Below, piece after piece: positions 34,459-43,019 of a stretch of DNA of 64,000 nucleotides; position 1 is the first letter of the stretch; every line of letters begins with the position of its first letter. Source of the stretch: Phragmitibacter sp965284365 (lineage in GTDB: Bacteria > Verrucomicrobiota > Verrucomicrobiia > Verrucomicrobiales > Verrucomicrobiaceae); NCBI GenBank assembly GCA_965284365.1, contig OZ260079.1, positions 186,001 through 250,000 of the forward strand. The letters run 5' to 3'. A model generated the notes under the pieces. That model worked only from the letters and a program-made list of their open reading frames with translations. It was not told the origin of the DNA and did not search any database. Position numbers and translations under genes: made by a program.

Positions 34459-35292
34459 TTAGGATGCGTTTTTTGAGACTTCAGACGTCACGGCCAATCC
34501 GAGGAGGGCGATTTTGTGGTTTTCGCAGCGGGAAATGACTTCCTCCCTGCCAAGTAAGAGCGTCTTACCGGCTTCAAAGCCGATGACATCGACTCCGGCA
34601 TCGGCAGCGGCGGTGATGGTATCGGGACCGATAACCGGAACGTCGAATCGCATGTCGTGGGACGGCTTGCTGACTTTCACCATGGTGGCATTGCCGCGGC
34701 CCAATTTCCCACCGCGGGCGACCGCGTCATTGGTGCCTTCAAAGGCTTCCACGGCGAGGACGGTGCCGTTTTTCACTACCACGGTCTGGCCGATGTCGAG
34801 ACGGCTGCATTCCTTGGCGATTTCAAAGCCGTATTGGGCGTCTTCCCAGCGCCGCGTTTTGATCTTGGGACCGGCGACCTGTCCAGGGCCGGGCATGTCA
34901 TCTTCGAGGAAGGTGGTGGCGGGGAGAAGTTCGATGCCGTCCTTATTCAATTCCTCGCCGATCGCACCAAAGAGGGTCTCGGCATTGCGGCGCTTCAGTT
35001 TCGCCAACATCATGAGGGTGCGGAAATCAGGACGGAGATCGAAGAGATTCTTCGGGGCGATCTGACCGACCATGACGGCGTGCTCCGCGCCTTCTTTCTT
35101 GAAGAACTTGATCATCTTGGAGAGCTGCCCCACGCGCACCCACTCTACTGCGTCTACGAGATCCGTGATGCCCGGCTTGGTCTCATCCGTAAAGGCGCAG
35201 GCAACGATGTTTTTCACACCCGACCGGCGCGCGGCGGCGATGAAGGTTTCGGGATACATGCCGTTTCCGGCGATGAGAGCTATCGTGTCCAT
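34459..35292 (-). CDS. lpxI: UDP-2,3-diacylglucosamine pyrophosphatase LpxI
   Basis: A 277-residue cytoplasmic enzyme of lipid A synthesis, the LpxH analogue of the LpxI (DUF1009) type. It hydrolyses UDP-2,3-diacylglucosamine to lipid X and UMP. Family features: IALIAGNGMYPETFIAAARR at the start and VGQLSKMIKFFKKEGAEHAV. The catalytic half contains TVVVKNGTVLAVEAFEGTND, FDVPVIGPDTITAAADAGVD and the closing IGFEAGKTLLLGREEVI. The ATG at 35292 is 23 bases after the TatD-like gene stop, so they are probably co-transcribed. Confidence 0.9.
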   Translation of the reverse strand: MDTIALIAGNGMYPETFIAAARRSGVKNIVACAFTDETKPGITDLVDAVEWVRVGQLSKMIKFFKKEGAEHAVMVGQIAPKNLFDLRPDFRTLMMLAKLKRRNAETLFGAIGEELNKDGIELLPATTFLEDDMPGPGQVAGPKIKTRRWEDAQYGFEIAKECSRLDIGQTVVVKNGTVLAVEAFEGTNDAVARGGKLGRGNATMVKVSKPSHDMRFDVPVIGPDTITAAADAGVDVIGFEAGKTLLLGREEVISRCENHKIALLGLAVTSEVSKNAS

Positions 35293-35315
35293 GAACTCGA
35301 TCCAGTAGCCCGGAA

Positions 35316-36119
35316 TCAGTCCAGGGTAAACTTCGGGGTCTGGCTCATGAAGCGGACGGGATTGTCCCACACGATATGCTGGATGCTGGCTTCACTCCAG
35401 CCGCGGCGGCGCATTTCCAGCATGGTTTTCGGCACCGCCATCGGGTCGCTGATGCCCCAGTCACAGGCGGAGTTCATCCAGATTTTTTCGCCGTTACGGG
35501 CCTCCAGCATGTCGATGGCGCGCGGCGGCGTGCATTTGCTTTCCGGGTAGAGCGTGATGCCCGCCCAGAATCCCGCATCGAGCACCAAGTCAATGGTGTG
35601 CTCCTCCACGTGATCAATGATGACGCGCGCGGGGTCGATGGCGGAGTGATTCTTCAGCGCATCCAGGATGAGCTTCGTGCCCTTCAGCTTGTCCTCCAGG
35701 TGCGGCGTATGCACCAGGATGAGTTGTTCATGATCCGCCGCGAGTTGGATGTGCTTTTCCAGAATGGTCAGCTCGTTGCGGCTGTTCTTGTTCAGCCCGA
35801 TCTCACCAATCCCCAGCACATTCGGCTTGTCCAGGAACTGAGGGATCAGCGCGATGACGTCATCCGCCAGTTCCACGTCCTCGGCCTCCTTGGGATTGAT
35901 GCAGAGCCAGCAGAAATGCTTCAGGCCAAACCGGGCCGCCCGCTTCGGTTCGTATTCTGTGATCTGCCGGAAGTAATCGTAAAACCCCTGCGGCCCCGAC
36001 CGGTCGAACCCCGCCCAGAAGGCAGGCTCACATAAGGCCCGGCAACCCGCCAGCGCCAGTTTTTCGTAGTCATCCGTCGTCCGGCTGACCATGTGACCAT
36101 GAGGCTCGATATAGGCCAT
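35316..36119 (-). CDS. TatD-family metal-dependent hydrolase, EboB-like
   Basis: A 267-residue TIM-barrel hydrolase. The first metal site is EPHGHM, with the first ligand Asp/His motif changed from the usual HxH to HGH. GIGEIGLNKNSRNELTILEK, LVHTPHLEDKLKGTK, VIIDHVEEHTI and NSACDWGISDP supply the remaining ligands. It closely resembles the COG1099 hydrolases found as EboB in the ebo clusters (cofactor- or pigment-precursor transport in cyanobacteria and Bacteroidetes). A small gene precedes it by 39 bases, but the UbiA-like eboC and eboD genes are absent from the window. Confidence 0.8.
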   Translation of the reverse strand: MAYIEPHGHMVSRTTDDYEKLALAGCRALCEPAFWAGFDRSGPQGFYDYFRQITEYEPKRAARFGLKHFCWLCINPKEAEDVELADDVIALIPQFLDKPNVLGIGEIGLNKNSRNELTILEKHIQLAADHEQLILVHTPHLEDKLKGTKLILDALKNHSAIDPARVIIDHVEEHTIDLVLDAGFWAGITLYPESKCTPPRAIDMLEARNGEKIWMNSACDWGISDPMAVPKTMLEMRRRGWSEASIQHIVWDNPVRFMSQTPKFTLD

Positions 36120-36158
36120 GGGAGAAAAAGTAAGTAGAAAGGTGCGTCTCGAAGAGGG

Positions 36159-36479
36159 TTAGGAGGACTGGCCCGGATAGGCTCCGATGGCCCCTTGGGT
36201 GGTAGCTTTGGGAATCGGTGCCGTGCTCGGATCACTCAGGCACAGCAGCACCTGTTTCGCGCGTGTCGGCTCATCTGCGGATAGCAACGCCAAGGCCTCC
36301 CGCAACGCCGCTACGCGGAAATCCGAATCCCGCCCCGCGCGCTGCACCCGATCCAGAAACGCCGCCAGATCAATGAGCTTGCTGCGCGCATCCATGAATC
36401 CGAGATCGACGAGATTCACAGAGGAGGCGGGCGGAGACCAGGCAGACCCGGACTGATGCTGGGATAATGAAGGAGGCAT
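36159..36479 (-). CDS. Small helical protein upstream of the TatD-like gene (possible EboA-type)
   Basis: A 106-residue protein. The conserved-looking core is NLVDLGFMDARSKLIDLAAF, then FRVAALREALALL and IPKATTQGAIGAY. No motif tells a reaction. The position directly before an EboB-like gene is that of EboA in ebo clusters, but the protein is shorter than typical EboA and I am not sure of the match. The ATG at 36479 is chosen because a 5' truncated duplicate of this gene at 39580-39737 starts at the same place and keeps the upstream sequence. Confidence 0.5.
   Translation of the reverse strand: MPPSLSQHQSGSAWSPPASSVNLVDLGFMDARSKLIDLAAFLDRVQRAGRDSDFRVAALREALALLSADEPTRAKQVLLCLSDPSTAPIPKATTQGAIGAYPGQSS
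36342..36419. repeat. 78-bp perfect direct repeat, left copy
   Basis: Identical to 39594-39671, base for base, within a longer diverged match (about 36331-36534 against 39580-39796) that includes the start codon and about 50 bases upstream of the small gene. The two copies bracket six immunity-like genes. Confidence 0.85.
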
Positions 36480-36658
36480 GGTGGTGGCGAGGAACCCACA
36501 CGATACGCCTCCCAAGCAGGGTGCAAAGAGGAAAAGAGGTTGCCGAGCTTTGGACGAGGGGCTCGGATCGGGCGCCTCATCTGTGCCCCACACTGCATAC
36601 AAATGCATGATACACTGCTCCGAAAACTTAACAGCAGGCACAAGGCACAAAAGGTTAG

Positions 36659-37039
36659 CTAAACAAAGGAAAAAAAGCAATCCATCACCGTCGCTCCCGT
36701 GACTGGAAACACAACGACTTGGGCCGCATCCGGTGGAACTAAGACCCATCCAAAGCGGTTCAGCAATGGTTCAAGAACGGTAACGTCAATTATTGGCTGA
36801 TCCGGGAAGTAAGCAAAGGACAAATTACCATGTTCACTGAAAACAATCACGACCTTCCTAGGATCATTTAGATCACCTACCAAAAATTCGGCTCTAAATT
36901 CTGCATCGTCGCCGGGGCCATCCCCCGTGACAGGCACTTCCATCATTTCTTTGAGTTCGTTGAAAACTGAGCGGTAGTCAGCAGTGCTGGCGCTATCATA
37001 AAGGTCAACAAATTGCTCTGGGGTGTAATTTGGGTACAT
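36659..37039 (-). CDS. Small immunity-island protein, family not recognised
   Basis: A 126-residue acidic protein (YTPEQFVDLYDSASTADYRS, then VVIVFSEHGNLSFAYFP, ending VTGATVMDCFFSFV). It is last in the run of minus-strand immunity-like genes and visibly lower in G+C than flanking chromosome. Size and setting fit a small immunity protein, but I see no family signature. The ATG at 37039 is taken; an upstream in-frame start at 37123 would overlap the preceding gene. Confidence 0.45.
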   Translation of the reverse strand: MYPNYTPEQFVDLYDSASTADYRSVFNELKEMMEVPVTGDGPGDDAEFRAEFLVGDLNDPRKVVIVFSEHGNLSFAYFPDQPIIDVTVLEPLLNRFGWVLVPPDAAQVVVFPVTGATVMDCFFSFV

Positions 37040-37119
37040 TAATTTTTCGGTGAAAATGGGACAGGGTGGAATGGCTCGTCGAGATTCCCCTTGGTGATTT
37101 CCAGCGTGGCCGTCAATTC

Positions 37120-37722
37120 TCAACCGGAGAAGGGAAATTTGACGGGTGGGCTGAACTTGTTGAGGTCAAGGATGTGCCCGTCCAGTAGATGACTAAAATG
37201 AATGCCGGTCCATTGCTGCTCGGACGCCAACCGCACAAATTGGCTGGAAACAAAGCGGAATCCGGTTTGTCGCCCCTTGAAGGCAACAAAGTCGCTCCCA
37301 TCCCAATCAGATATGACCATCTCGAATCTTGGCTGCGGAATGCCCTCAGTTATCTCCACCACACCCACTCGACCCGTAACAAGTCCCCAATACAAAGGCG
37401 GGGCAGTTTCTACATCCAAATGTTTATTTTCACTGTATTCGAACTCTATGGGGAAAAACTTGATTCCGCTGAGGCCAGCTTTCTGCACCCCTATTGCCAC
37501 TCGTTCACTAAAGGCGTACACTCCCTCAGCGAACATCGTTGTTTGGTGGCAATCATGCCATCTTCTTCCGCTATTTGTAATTTGTGCAAATGCTTTCCCG
37601 GGTTCGGGCGGGGCTATCCCCGTTCCATGCACTCGCTGATTGTAAAGGCTACCAGTAATATCGAGCACAGGCTCCGAACCCGTGCAAAGTTTAAAGAACT
37701 CGAACCGATTGTCAGTATTCAA
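37120..37722 (-). CDS. Immunity-like protein, possibly DUF1629/Imm11-related
   Basis: A 200-residue protein. It has a hydrophobic-aromatic strand pattern and a stretch FVSSQFVRLASEQQWTGIHF that matches the closing motif of DUF1629/Imm11 proteins (an aromatic '...SgltGieF' ending), but the rest is diverged. GTGIAPPEPGKAFAQI and RRWHDCHQTTMFAEGVYAFS are other landmarks. The only start in frame before a stop is a TTG at 37722, so the N-terminus is uncertain; a GTG lies 18 codons further in. Confidence 0.4.
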   Translation of the reverse strand: MNTDNRFEFFKLCTGSEPVLDITGSLYNQRVHGTGIAPPEPGKAFAQITNSGRRWHDCHQTTMFAEGVYAFSERVAIGVQKAGLSGIKFFPIEFEYSENKHLDVETAPPLYWGLVTGRVGVVEITEGIPQPRFEMVISDWDGSDFVAFKGRQTGFRFVSSQFVRLASEQQWTGIHFSHLLDGHILDLNKFSPPVKFPFSG

Positions 37723-37845
37723 AACTTATTGGAGTATCGTTTGATAGGTTTCCCTTGATTGTGAGAGCAATATTTTCAAGATGTGTAAGTTCTGAAGTGC
37801 ACTTCGGTTAGTTGATCTTTCAAGTGGACAAGCAGTTTTAGATGA

Positions 37846-38505
37846 TTATGCCGGATCCAGATAGCCGCCCTCTTCTCCAACTTCAAAGAAGGGGTCAGGC
37901 AGGCCATCTTTCTCGACTAGCCACTTAAGCCATTGATAAAAGGAAGCGCCCCTGACAAGCACAGGCTCGATATTGTCCCTATCATATTCACTATCATGCG
38001 TGTAGTGGTCGGTAACAACAACCCTCCAAATTCCGCTGCCGCAATTCTCTTCCCATAATCCGAACATCTGCGCATCGTGATCGTAATATTCGCCGATGCG
38101 AAAAAATCGATAGGGCCTCTTGCGTTTGCGATACAAAACATTATCAGCAGCTTCTCTCAGGATTCTATCTTCGCTCCAAATGTGCATAGGATAAGAGCGG
38201 GTGACAATCAGCGCTTCCGAGTAAAGACGGTGAAAATCCAGAAAATCGCCAGGGAGCTGACACCCAAGAAATCCGCCAAGCCTTTCCAAGCCTCCGCCTG
38301 CCGTTCGAGCGTAGTTTGTCAAATCGCAAACCATTTCAATACTATCGCCGCCAGCCTCCCAGATCAATTTTGGGGAGCGTTCAAGTTGTTCCGGTGTCCC
38401 AATCGCTGCTGCGCCATTAAAAATGTCACCAGGATGGGCAACCAATGATCGCAATCTGCGAACCTTCGTCAAAGACTCCTGAAAGAAGGTGTAATCAAAA
38501 GGCAT
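37846..38505 (-). CDS. SMI1/KNR4 (SUKH) superfamily protein
   Basis: A 219-residue protein with the SUKH-type pattern: LERLGGFLGCQLPGDFLDFH, then alternating strands including RFFRIGEYYDHDAQMFGLWE and IWRVVVTDHYTHDSEYD, and an end helix SFYQWLKWLVEK. SUKH proteins are the commonest immunity proteins of polymorphic toxin systems, protecting against nuclease toxins by direct binding. No toxin is nearby. The ATG at 38505 is preferred; an in-frame upstream Met at 38574 adds 23 residues. Confidence 0.65.
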   Translation of the reverse strand: MPFDYTFFQESLTKVRRLRSLVAHPGDIFNGAAAIGTPEQLERSPKLIWEAGGDSIEMVCDLTNYARTAGGGLERLGGFLGCQLPGDFLDFHRLYSEALIVTRSYPMHIWSEDRILREAADNVLYRKRKRPYRFFRIGEYYDHDAQMFGLWEENCGSGIWRVVVTDHYTHDSEYDRDNIEPVLVRGASFYQWLKWLVEKDGLPDPFFEVGEEGGYLDPA

Positions 38506-38607
38506 GATGGGGAGTGCGGTTAGTTGTGGAGCATAATCGGACGCACATGCAGTGATCAACCAATCTAGACACACTTTTTTTGGGAGTGCGTCAGACCCAA
38601 GTGATCA

Positions 38608-39180
38608 CTAGCCATCCCAGACCTCTATAAATTCGAGGCCACGATATCCGGACTGCTTATAAAGAGTGTAAAAATCCTCTTCCCTACCTGATCCATCCGA
38701 AGCTACAAGGATGGTGTTTCGCAGTTGCGGTACATGGAAAATCTTTGAATCGCCAATCAACTTCGGAAAGAATGCAGGTGCTTTGATTCCACACCCGTGA
38801 TCCACGCCCATTTCTTCACCCCTACTCTTCAAGAAGACTGTTTTGTTGACATCCAAACAATTGTAGAAAGCGGTTACATTCAAAAAAAAGATTTCTTCAT
38901 TCAAGCTATTAATTTTAGAAGGATGAACATTGCCGGAATAATCCAATGAATAGCCCAACGGACTCAGATAGACCTCTTTTGTGTAGACAAGCACGCTGTT
39001 GCTCAGCCTATAGAATCCATCTGCCTGCAAGCCCGGATCACCCATCTGAAAGCTCCCAACGCTGGCATCTCTAGGCAATTTGGATAGGTCTCTCAAGATT
39101 TCTCGAGTAAAGAGATCCGGATCTGGAGTCGAGGCTATCGGTGGCGCTTCAAGAGTATGAGTTAATCGAAAAATTTTCAT
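38608..39180 (-). CDS. DUF1629/Imm11-type immunity protein, paralog A
   Basis: A 190-residue protein that fits DUF1629 (Immunity MXAN_0049 family). It has an opening strand MKIFRLTHTLEAP and a middle EEIFFLNVTAFYNCLDVNKT that matches the 'yyLLnv...lDcLD' core. Then come GVDHGCGIKAPAFFPKLIGD, IFHVPQLRNTILVASDGS and a closing YRGLEFIEVWDG. It is about 70% identical by eye to 42423-42998, and both follow a gene of the same 111-112 residue family, so a two-gene block was duplicated. The two-gene spacing is 21 bases. Confidence 0.7.
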   Translation of the reverse strand: MKIFRLTHTLEAPPIASTPDPDLFTREILRDLSKLPRDASVGSFQMGDPGLQADGFYRLSNSVLVYTKEVYLSPLGYSLDYSGNVHPSKINSLNEEIFFLNVTAFYNCLDVNKTVFLKSRGEEMGVDHGCGIKAPAFFPKLIGDSKIFHVPQLRNTILVASDGSGREEDFYTLYKQSGYRGLEFIEVWDG

Positions 39181-39201
39181 GGCTGAAGAATATCAAACAC
39201 A

Positions 39202-39537
39202 TCACTCATCCAGTTCCTCGTAAAGCTTGTGAATCATCGCCGGGACGTCTTCGTTAGTCTCTAGATATTGATCGCCTAGCACTTCAAGACGCTCAGCGTG
39301 TGCTGAAACAGCCCCGTTGATCAGTTCTAATCCAGCACCGGCCATTGACCGAAACAGTTCCAGGATTTCAGCAACAATGCATTCTGATTTTGGCGCATCA
39401 ATCGATCTCAGCGCTATAAGTAAATTCTCATACTCCATAATAGCACTCTCAGCAGACAAAAATCGATCTGCGACACCTAAAAAAAACCTATCGTGCAGAA
39501 TTACTGCGCTTTCTGGATCAAAATTCGGTTCTGCCAT
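39202..39537 (-). CDS. Small acidic helical protein of the immunity island, paralog A
   Basis: A 111-residue acidic, all-helical protein: MAEPNFDPESAVILHDRFFL at the start, LLIALRSIDAPKSECIVAEI in the middle, and AMIHKLYEELDE at the end. It is clearly paralogous to 43020-43358. Each copy stands 21 bases before a DUF1629/Imm11 gene, so it is probably the partner of that immunity protein. Its start lies just downstream of a truncated copy of the gene at 36159-36479. Confidence 0.55.
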   Translation of the reverse strand: MAEPNFDPESAVILHDRFFLGVADRFLSAESAIMEYENLLIALRSIDAPKSECIVAEILELFRSMAGAGLELINGAVSAHAERLEVLGDQYLETNEDVPAMIHKLYEELDE

Positions 39538-39579
39538 AATATTGAGGCGCGTGATTTTTGACGGCACTCCAAATCCGAC

Positions 39580-39737
39580 TCCTGCCCCGCTTTCTGCACC
39601 CGATCCAGAAACGCCGCCAGATCAATGAGCTTGCTGCGCGCATCCATGAATCCGAGATCGACGAGATTCACGGAGGATGGAGGTGGTGACCAGGCAGACC
39701 CGGACTGAAGCTGGGGTAAAGACGGCGACGAAGGCAT
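39580..39737 (-). pseudogene. Truncated duplicate of the small gene at 36159-36479
   Basis: The first 54 or so codons of the small TatD-neighbour gene are repeated here (SGSAWSPPPSSVNLVDLGFM and so on), together with its upstream sequence. The match breaks off after the residues ESD near 39578, about 40 bases before the start of the next gene. The remaining open frame is short and unrelated. It looks like a 5' remnant that could donate a promoter to the downstream immunity pair. Confidence 0.75.
39594..39671. repeat. 78-bp perfect direct repeat, right copy
   Basis: Identical to 36342-36419. Same strand and same phase of the same reading frame. Confidence 0.85.
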
Positions 39738-39912
39738 AGCGGCGGCAAAGACGAGGAACCAATACGATACGCTTCCCCGGCCTAGTGCAAAGGGGAAATC
39801 GGGATGTCGGCGTCAGCGGAAAGAGCCATAAACGAGAGTGTTATTGCTTTGGTCATCCTTACGGATGATCGCAGACAATCGCTATCACCGCTCTGCAAAG
39901 CGCCAGGGACTA

Positions 39913-40416
39913 TCACTCTCCGCTCCAGATTTCTTCGAAGATTAATCCGAGAAACCCAAACTGCTCGTAGCAAAATTTGAACTCATTTCCCTTAACAGCC
40001 AATCCTTCAAAGCAGAACACCTCCTGCGAGGGACGGTCTTGTATTCGAAACAGTGAATTGATATAGGTCATGTCGCAGATTTGCGCAGCGTGTTCAGACC
40101 GTGGCATCATTTGCCGAGGGTTAATCACTCTAAAATCAACACCTCCAGCTACGACCGAAAGTAATTCGACATCATTTTCAATAACGACATAATACATCTC
40201 CATGCAGTTTTCCCAAGCACGCTCCGAAAGTGCAAACGCATTGCTGCCAATTCGATAAAACTGGTTCCATTCTTTAATTTCAGACACCAACCCGCTAAAC
40301 GATTCACCCGGTGACAGGTGAATTAAGGACTCACCGTTAAGTCTCTCGACGGTATCAGAATCTAGATCGACTGCGGGCGCGGCCGGATCTGGAACAATTC
40401 TATAGATTTTCTTCAT
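39913..40416 (-). CDS. Immunity-like protein, possibly DUF1629/Imm11-related
   Basis: A 167-residue protein. It opens MKKIYRIVPDPAAPAVDLDS and closes FKFCYEQFGFLGLIFEEIWSG, the same start-strand and 'GL.F.eiW.G' ending as the Imm11 paralogs of this island. The middle holds VELLSVVAGGVDFRVINPRQ. It is too diverged for a firm call. It begins 14 bases after the 312-residue gene upstream, in the same run. Confidence 0.45.
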   Translation of the reverse strand: MKKIYRIVPDPAAPAVDLDSDTVERLNGESLIHLSPGESFSGLVSEIKEWNQFYRIGSNAFALSERAWENCMEMYYVVIENDVELLSVVAGGVDFRVINPRQMMPRSEHAAQICDMTYINSLFRIQDRPSQEVFCFEGLAVKGNEFKFCYEQFGFLGLIFEEIWSGE

Positions 40417-40430
40417 GTGGCAGAGGATGG

Positions 40431-41339
40431 TCAGTCGCAGATCAGTACCGGCTTCAGCGTGACTTTCATGCCGATTTCCCGAAATGCTTTGATAGCCTTT
40501 TGACTGTAGACCAGCTGATGACAGCAAGGTTCATTGGAACCGATCCTCTCGTAAGTATGGGCTACGTCGAATGAACCCAGACGTTCAACCTCATGGGCTG
40601 CATACTGCAACTGAGGAAACTGTATATATCCGTCAAGCAACAAGCATCCCGCTGGGAACGGCCCCCTGTTTCCCTCTGAGGGAAAGACATTCCCCGCGTT
40701 GTCACACAAAAGAATCTTCACAGGTGGCAATTCAAGCTCACCCCAAATCTGATACAGAGGCTCTATGCCAGGTGGCCATTTCCCATCGGCGCTAGTCGTT
40801 CCTAATAGTTTGAAACATAACCCTGTCAGGCCGACGGATTCCAGCTTTCTCTTGGCTGCTTCTCGGACTACCAATCGAGAGGAGTGAGGCCAAAGCGCTC
40901 CGAATTGCTTATTTTTATTTTTAATCAGTCGAGAATCAACTTCAACTTTGAATTCTCCGTGAAGGTTATCTAGAAAGCGCACCCCAGAAGCAATTTGCGG
41001 GGCAGTCAGTGCGCATTCAACCAGCAGTGCAGAGTTGATCTCTGCTTTTGTGAACTCCTGCAAATCGGCCACAGTGACTTGCATCGGCCTGTCAGCTTTA
41101 CGCTTTTGAATCTTCAGCTCTAACGATCGAAGAAACGTCAGAAACTCATCCAGATCCTGATGCCCAAGAGGTCTTTCTAAATAGATGGTACTAGGCGAAG
41201 TTTTGTAGCGGGGGAATTTTTTGACAATTTGTTCGAAAACCTCGTCCGTCACATCTGAACCCACTGGCTTTGCTAAATTGGAATTGTGCCTAAATACTCG
41301 GATTCGGCGCGTGATGTTTTCGGTTGGCGATTTCGGCAT
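40431..41339 (-). CDS. Immunity-island protein, possible double-CXXCG-family relative, copy B
   Basis: A protein of about 302 residues, clearly paralogous to 41434-42426. Landmarks: LGHQDLDEFLTFLRSLELKI, SRLVVREAAKRKLESVGLTG, LYQIWGELELPPVKILL, and a late LGSFDVAHTYERIG then LVYSQKAIKAFREIG. This layout (an '.ELpp' step, a DlArt.E block, a final SqkaikaF helix) resembles the Myxococcus gmx_para_CXXCG family, but the zinc-binding CXXCG pairs themselves are not present. The Met at 41339 is taken as start; 41369 is an alternative. Confidence 0.45.
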   Translation of the reverse strand: MPKSPTENITRRIRVFRHNSNLAKPVGSDVTDEVFEQIVKKFPRYKTSPSTIYLERPLGHQDLDEFLTFLRSLELKIQKRKADRPMQVTVADLQEFTKAEINSALLVECALTAPQIASGVRFLDNLHGEFKVEVDSRLIKNKNKQFGALWPHSSRLVVREAAKRKLESVGLTGLCFKLLGTTSADGKWPPGIEPLYQIWGELELPPVKILLCDNAGNVFPSEGNRGPFPAGCLLLDGYIQFPQLQYAAHEVERLGSFDVAHTYERIGSNEPCCHQLVYSQKAIKAFREIGMKVTLKPVLICD

Positions 41340-41433
41340 GTTCAATGAGTGTTTGCCTGATACTGGCACGCTTCACCGAATGGCGTCAAATTAATGTCAG
41401 GAAGGGGCCGTCTCTACAAGTCCTATGCTCAAT

Positions 41434-42426
41434 TCATCCCAACTTGTCAGTGACACGACTCCCCCCGTGCACAGACACCGGATAAAGAGTCAGCTTCATT
41501 CCCAGTTCCTTGAATGCCAAAACCGCTTTCTGAGAGCAAATCAGTGATCTTTGGCGAAGCTGCGTTCCGCCAAATCGTTCTTTGGTAAAGGCGAGATCGA
41601 AGGGACCCACGTTGGAGAGCTGATCTGCATCATATTGATACGAGGGATATCCTTTCAAACCATCCAGAAGGAAGCAACCATTGGAGAGTGAATCTTGAGG
41701 AACGTCGGAGTTAAATACCTGGCCGTCATTATCATGTAGAAGACAGCTGACTGGGGGTAATTCCAGATCACTCCAGACTTGGTATAAGGGCTCAATATCG
41801 TCTGGCCATGGTTTGCTGTCAGTGGCCGTTGCCAACAGGCGAAAACGGAGATGTCGCAAATTGGCCTGCTCTAAACGCCCTTTCGCTGCCTCGCGCACGA
41901 CAATAGCATTGGTATACGGCCACAGACTGCCAAAGTCTCGGCCCCTATTCTTCTTCAACCTCTGATCCACCACTATTTGCGGTTCCGTCTCGCCGTCTCG
42001 GAGGCCCATCTTGGCAGTCACAATTTGTGGGGCCGCCAAGACGCATTCGAGGAAAGGGGCGTTGGCAATCTCCGCATCAGTGATATTCTCAACATCAACC
42101 AGCCGAACTTGAGCGTGGCGATCCGCTTTATGAGCTTGCAGCTTCAAGCCTAGCGAAGTCAAAAAACCCAAAAACTCATCTAGATCTTCATGCCCGATCG
42201 GTCGCGACAGATTCAGAAATTGCTTCGATGATTGATATTGAGGGAACCGCGCTGCAATCAGTTCGAATAGCTCAGCAGAGACATCTAAGTTTGGATACCG
42301 CTTGTATTCATTTAGATTAAGGTTGCGCTTGATGACTTTAATCCTGCGAACTCGTTCTTTTGCGGAAGCCTTTTTGCTCATAGGTGATAGAGTTAGGTTT
42401 GGGAAACCGAGCGTTTCAACACTCAC
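41434..42426 (-). CDS. Immunity-island protein, possible double-CXXCG-family relative, copy A
   Basis: A 330-residue protein, a paralog of the next gene. The same blocks appear in the same order: IGHEDLDEFLGFLTSLGLKL, NAIVVREAAKGRLEQANLRH, LYQVWSDLELPPVSCLL, VGPFDLAFTKERFGG, ICSQKAVLAFKELGM. No CXXCG pair. The GTG start at 42426 overlaps the stop of the upstream Imm11 gene by 4 bases (GTGA), which suggests coupling; an ATG at 42381 is the alternative. A tandem duplication, now well diverged. Confidence 0.45.
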   Translation of the reverse strand: MSVETLGFPNLTLSPMSKKASAKERVRRIKVIKRNLNLNEYKRYPNLDVSAELFELIAARFPQYQSSKQFLNLSRPIGHEDLDEFLGFLTSLGLKLQAHKADRHAQVRLVDVENITDAEIANAPFLECVLAAPQIVTAKMGLRDGETEPQIVVDQRLKKNRGRDFGSLWPYTNAIVVREAAKGRLEQANLRHLRFRLLATATDSKPWPDDIEPLYQVWSDLELPPVSCLLHDNDGQVFNSDVPQDSLSNGCFLLDGLKGYPSYQYDADQLSNVGPFDLAFTKERFGGTQLRQRSLICSQKAVLAFKELGMKLTLYPVSVHGGSRVTDKLG

Positions 42427-42998
42427 TCGCCGTTCCAGATTTCACTAAACTCCAGTCCTCGGTATTTGGATTCCCGATACATTGTATAAAAGTCTTCATC
42501 CGGGTCTGATCCGTCTGAAGCCACAAAGATGGCTTGTCGCATTTGCGGGATGCGGAAGATTTTTGAATCGCCAATCAACTTCGGAAAGAATGCAGGCACC
42601 TTGATCCCGAGACCGTGATCCACTCCTAATTCTTCTCCCCTTCTCTTGAAGTAGGTTGTCTTGTCATGATCCAGGCAATTGTAGAAAGCGGTCACGTTTA
42701 GGAAGAAAATCTCTTCATTCGATCCATTCATTTTACATGGGTGGACATTGCCGGAATAATTCAGCGCATAGCCGAGAGGGCTCAGGTAAACATCTCGCGT
42801 GAAGACGAGTACGCTATTGTCCAGCTTATAGAATCCATCTGCACGCAGACCCGGATCAGTCTGCTGGAAATTCCCTACATCGGCATCATTGGGCAACTTG
42901 GTGAGATCCCACAAAACTTCCTGCGCAAACCGCAGGGGATCAGGCGTGGATACGATGACGGGTGATTCCAGCGTTTGAGTTAATCGAAATACTTTCAT
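42423..42998 (-). CDS. DUF1629/Imm11-type immunity protein, paralog B
   Basis: A 191-residue paralog of 38608-39180 with the same landmarks: MKVFRLTQTLESPVIVST, EEIFFLNVTAFYNCLDHDKT, GVDHGLGIKVPAFFPKLIGD, and YRGLEFSEIWNGE at the end. It follows the 112-residue gene by 21 bases and overlaps the next gene by 4. The core fits DUF1629 (Imm11). Confidence 0.7.
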   Translation of the reverse strand: MKVFRLTQTLESPVIVSTPDPLRFAQEVLWDLTKLPNDADVGNFQQTDPGLRADGFYKLDNSVLVFTRDVYLSPLGYALNYSGNVHPCKMNGSNEEIFFLNVTAFYNCLDHDKTTYFKRRGEELGVDHGLGIKVPAFFPKLIGDSKIFRIPQMRQAIFVASDGSDPDEDFYTMYRESKYRGLEFSEIWNGE

Positions 42999-43019
42999 AG
43001 CAGAACATCCTCAATTGCA

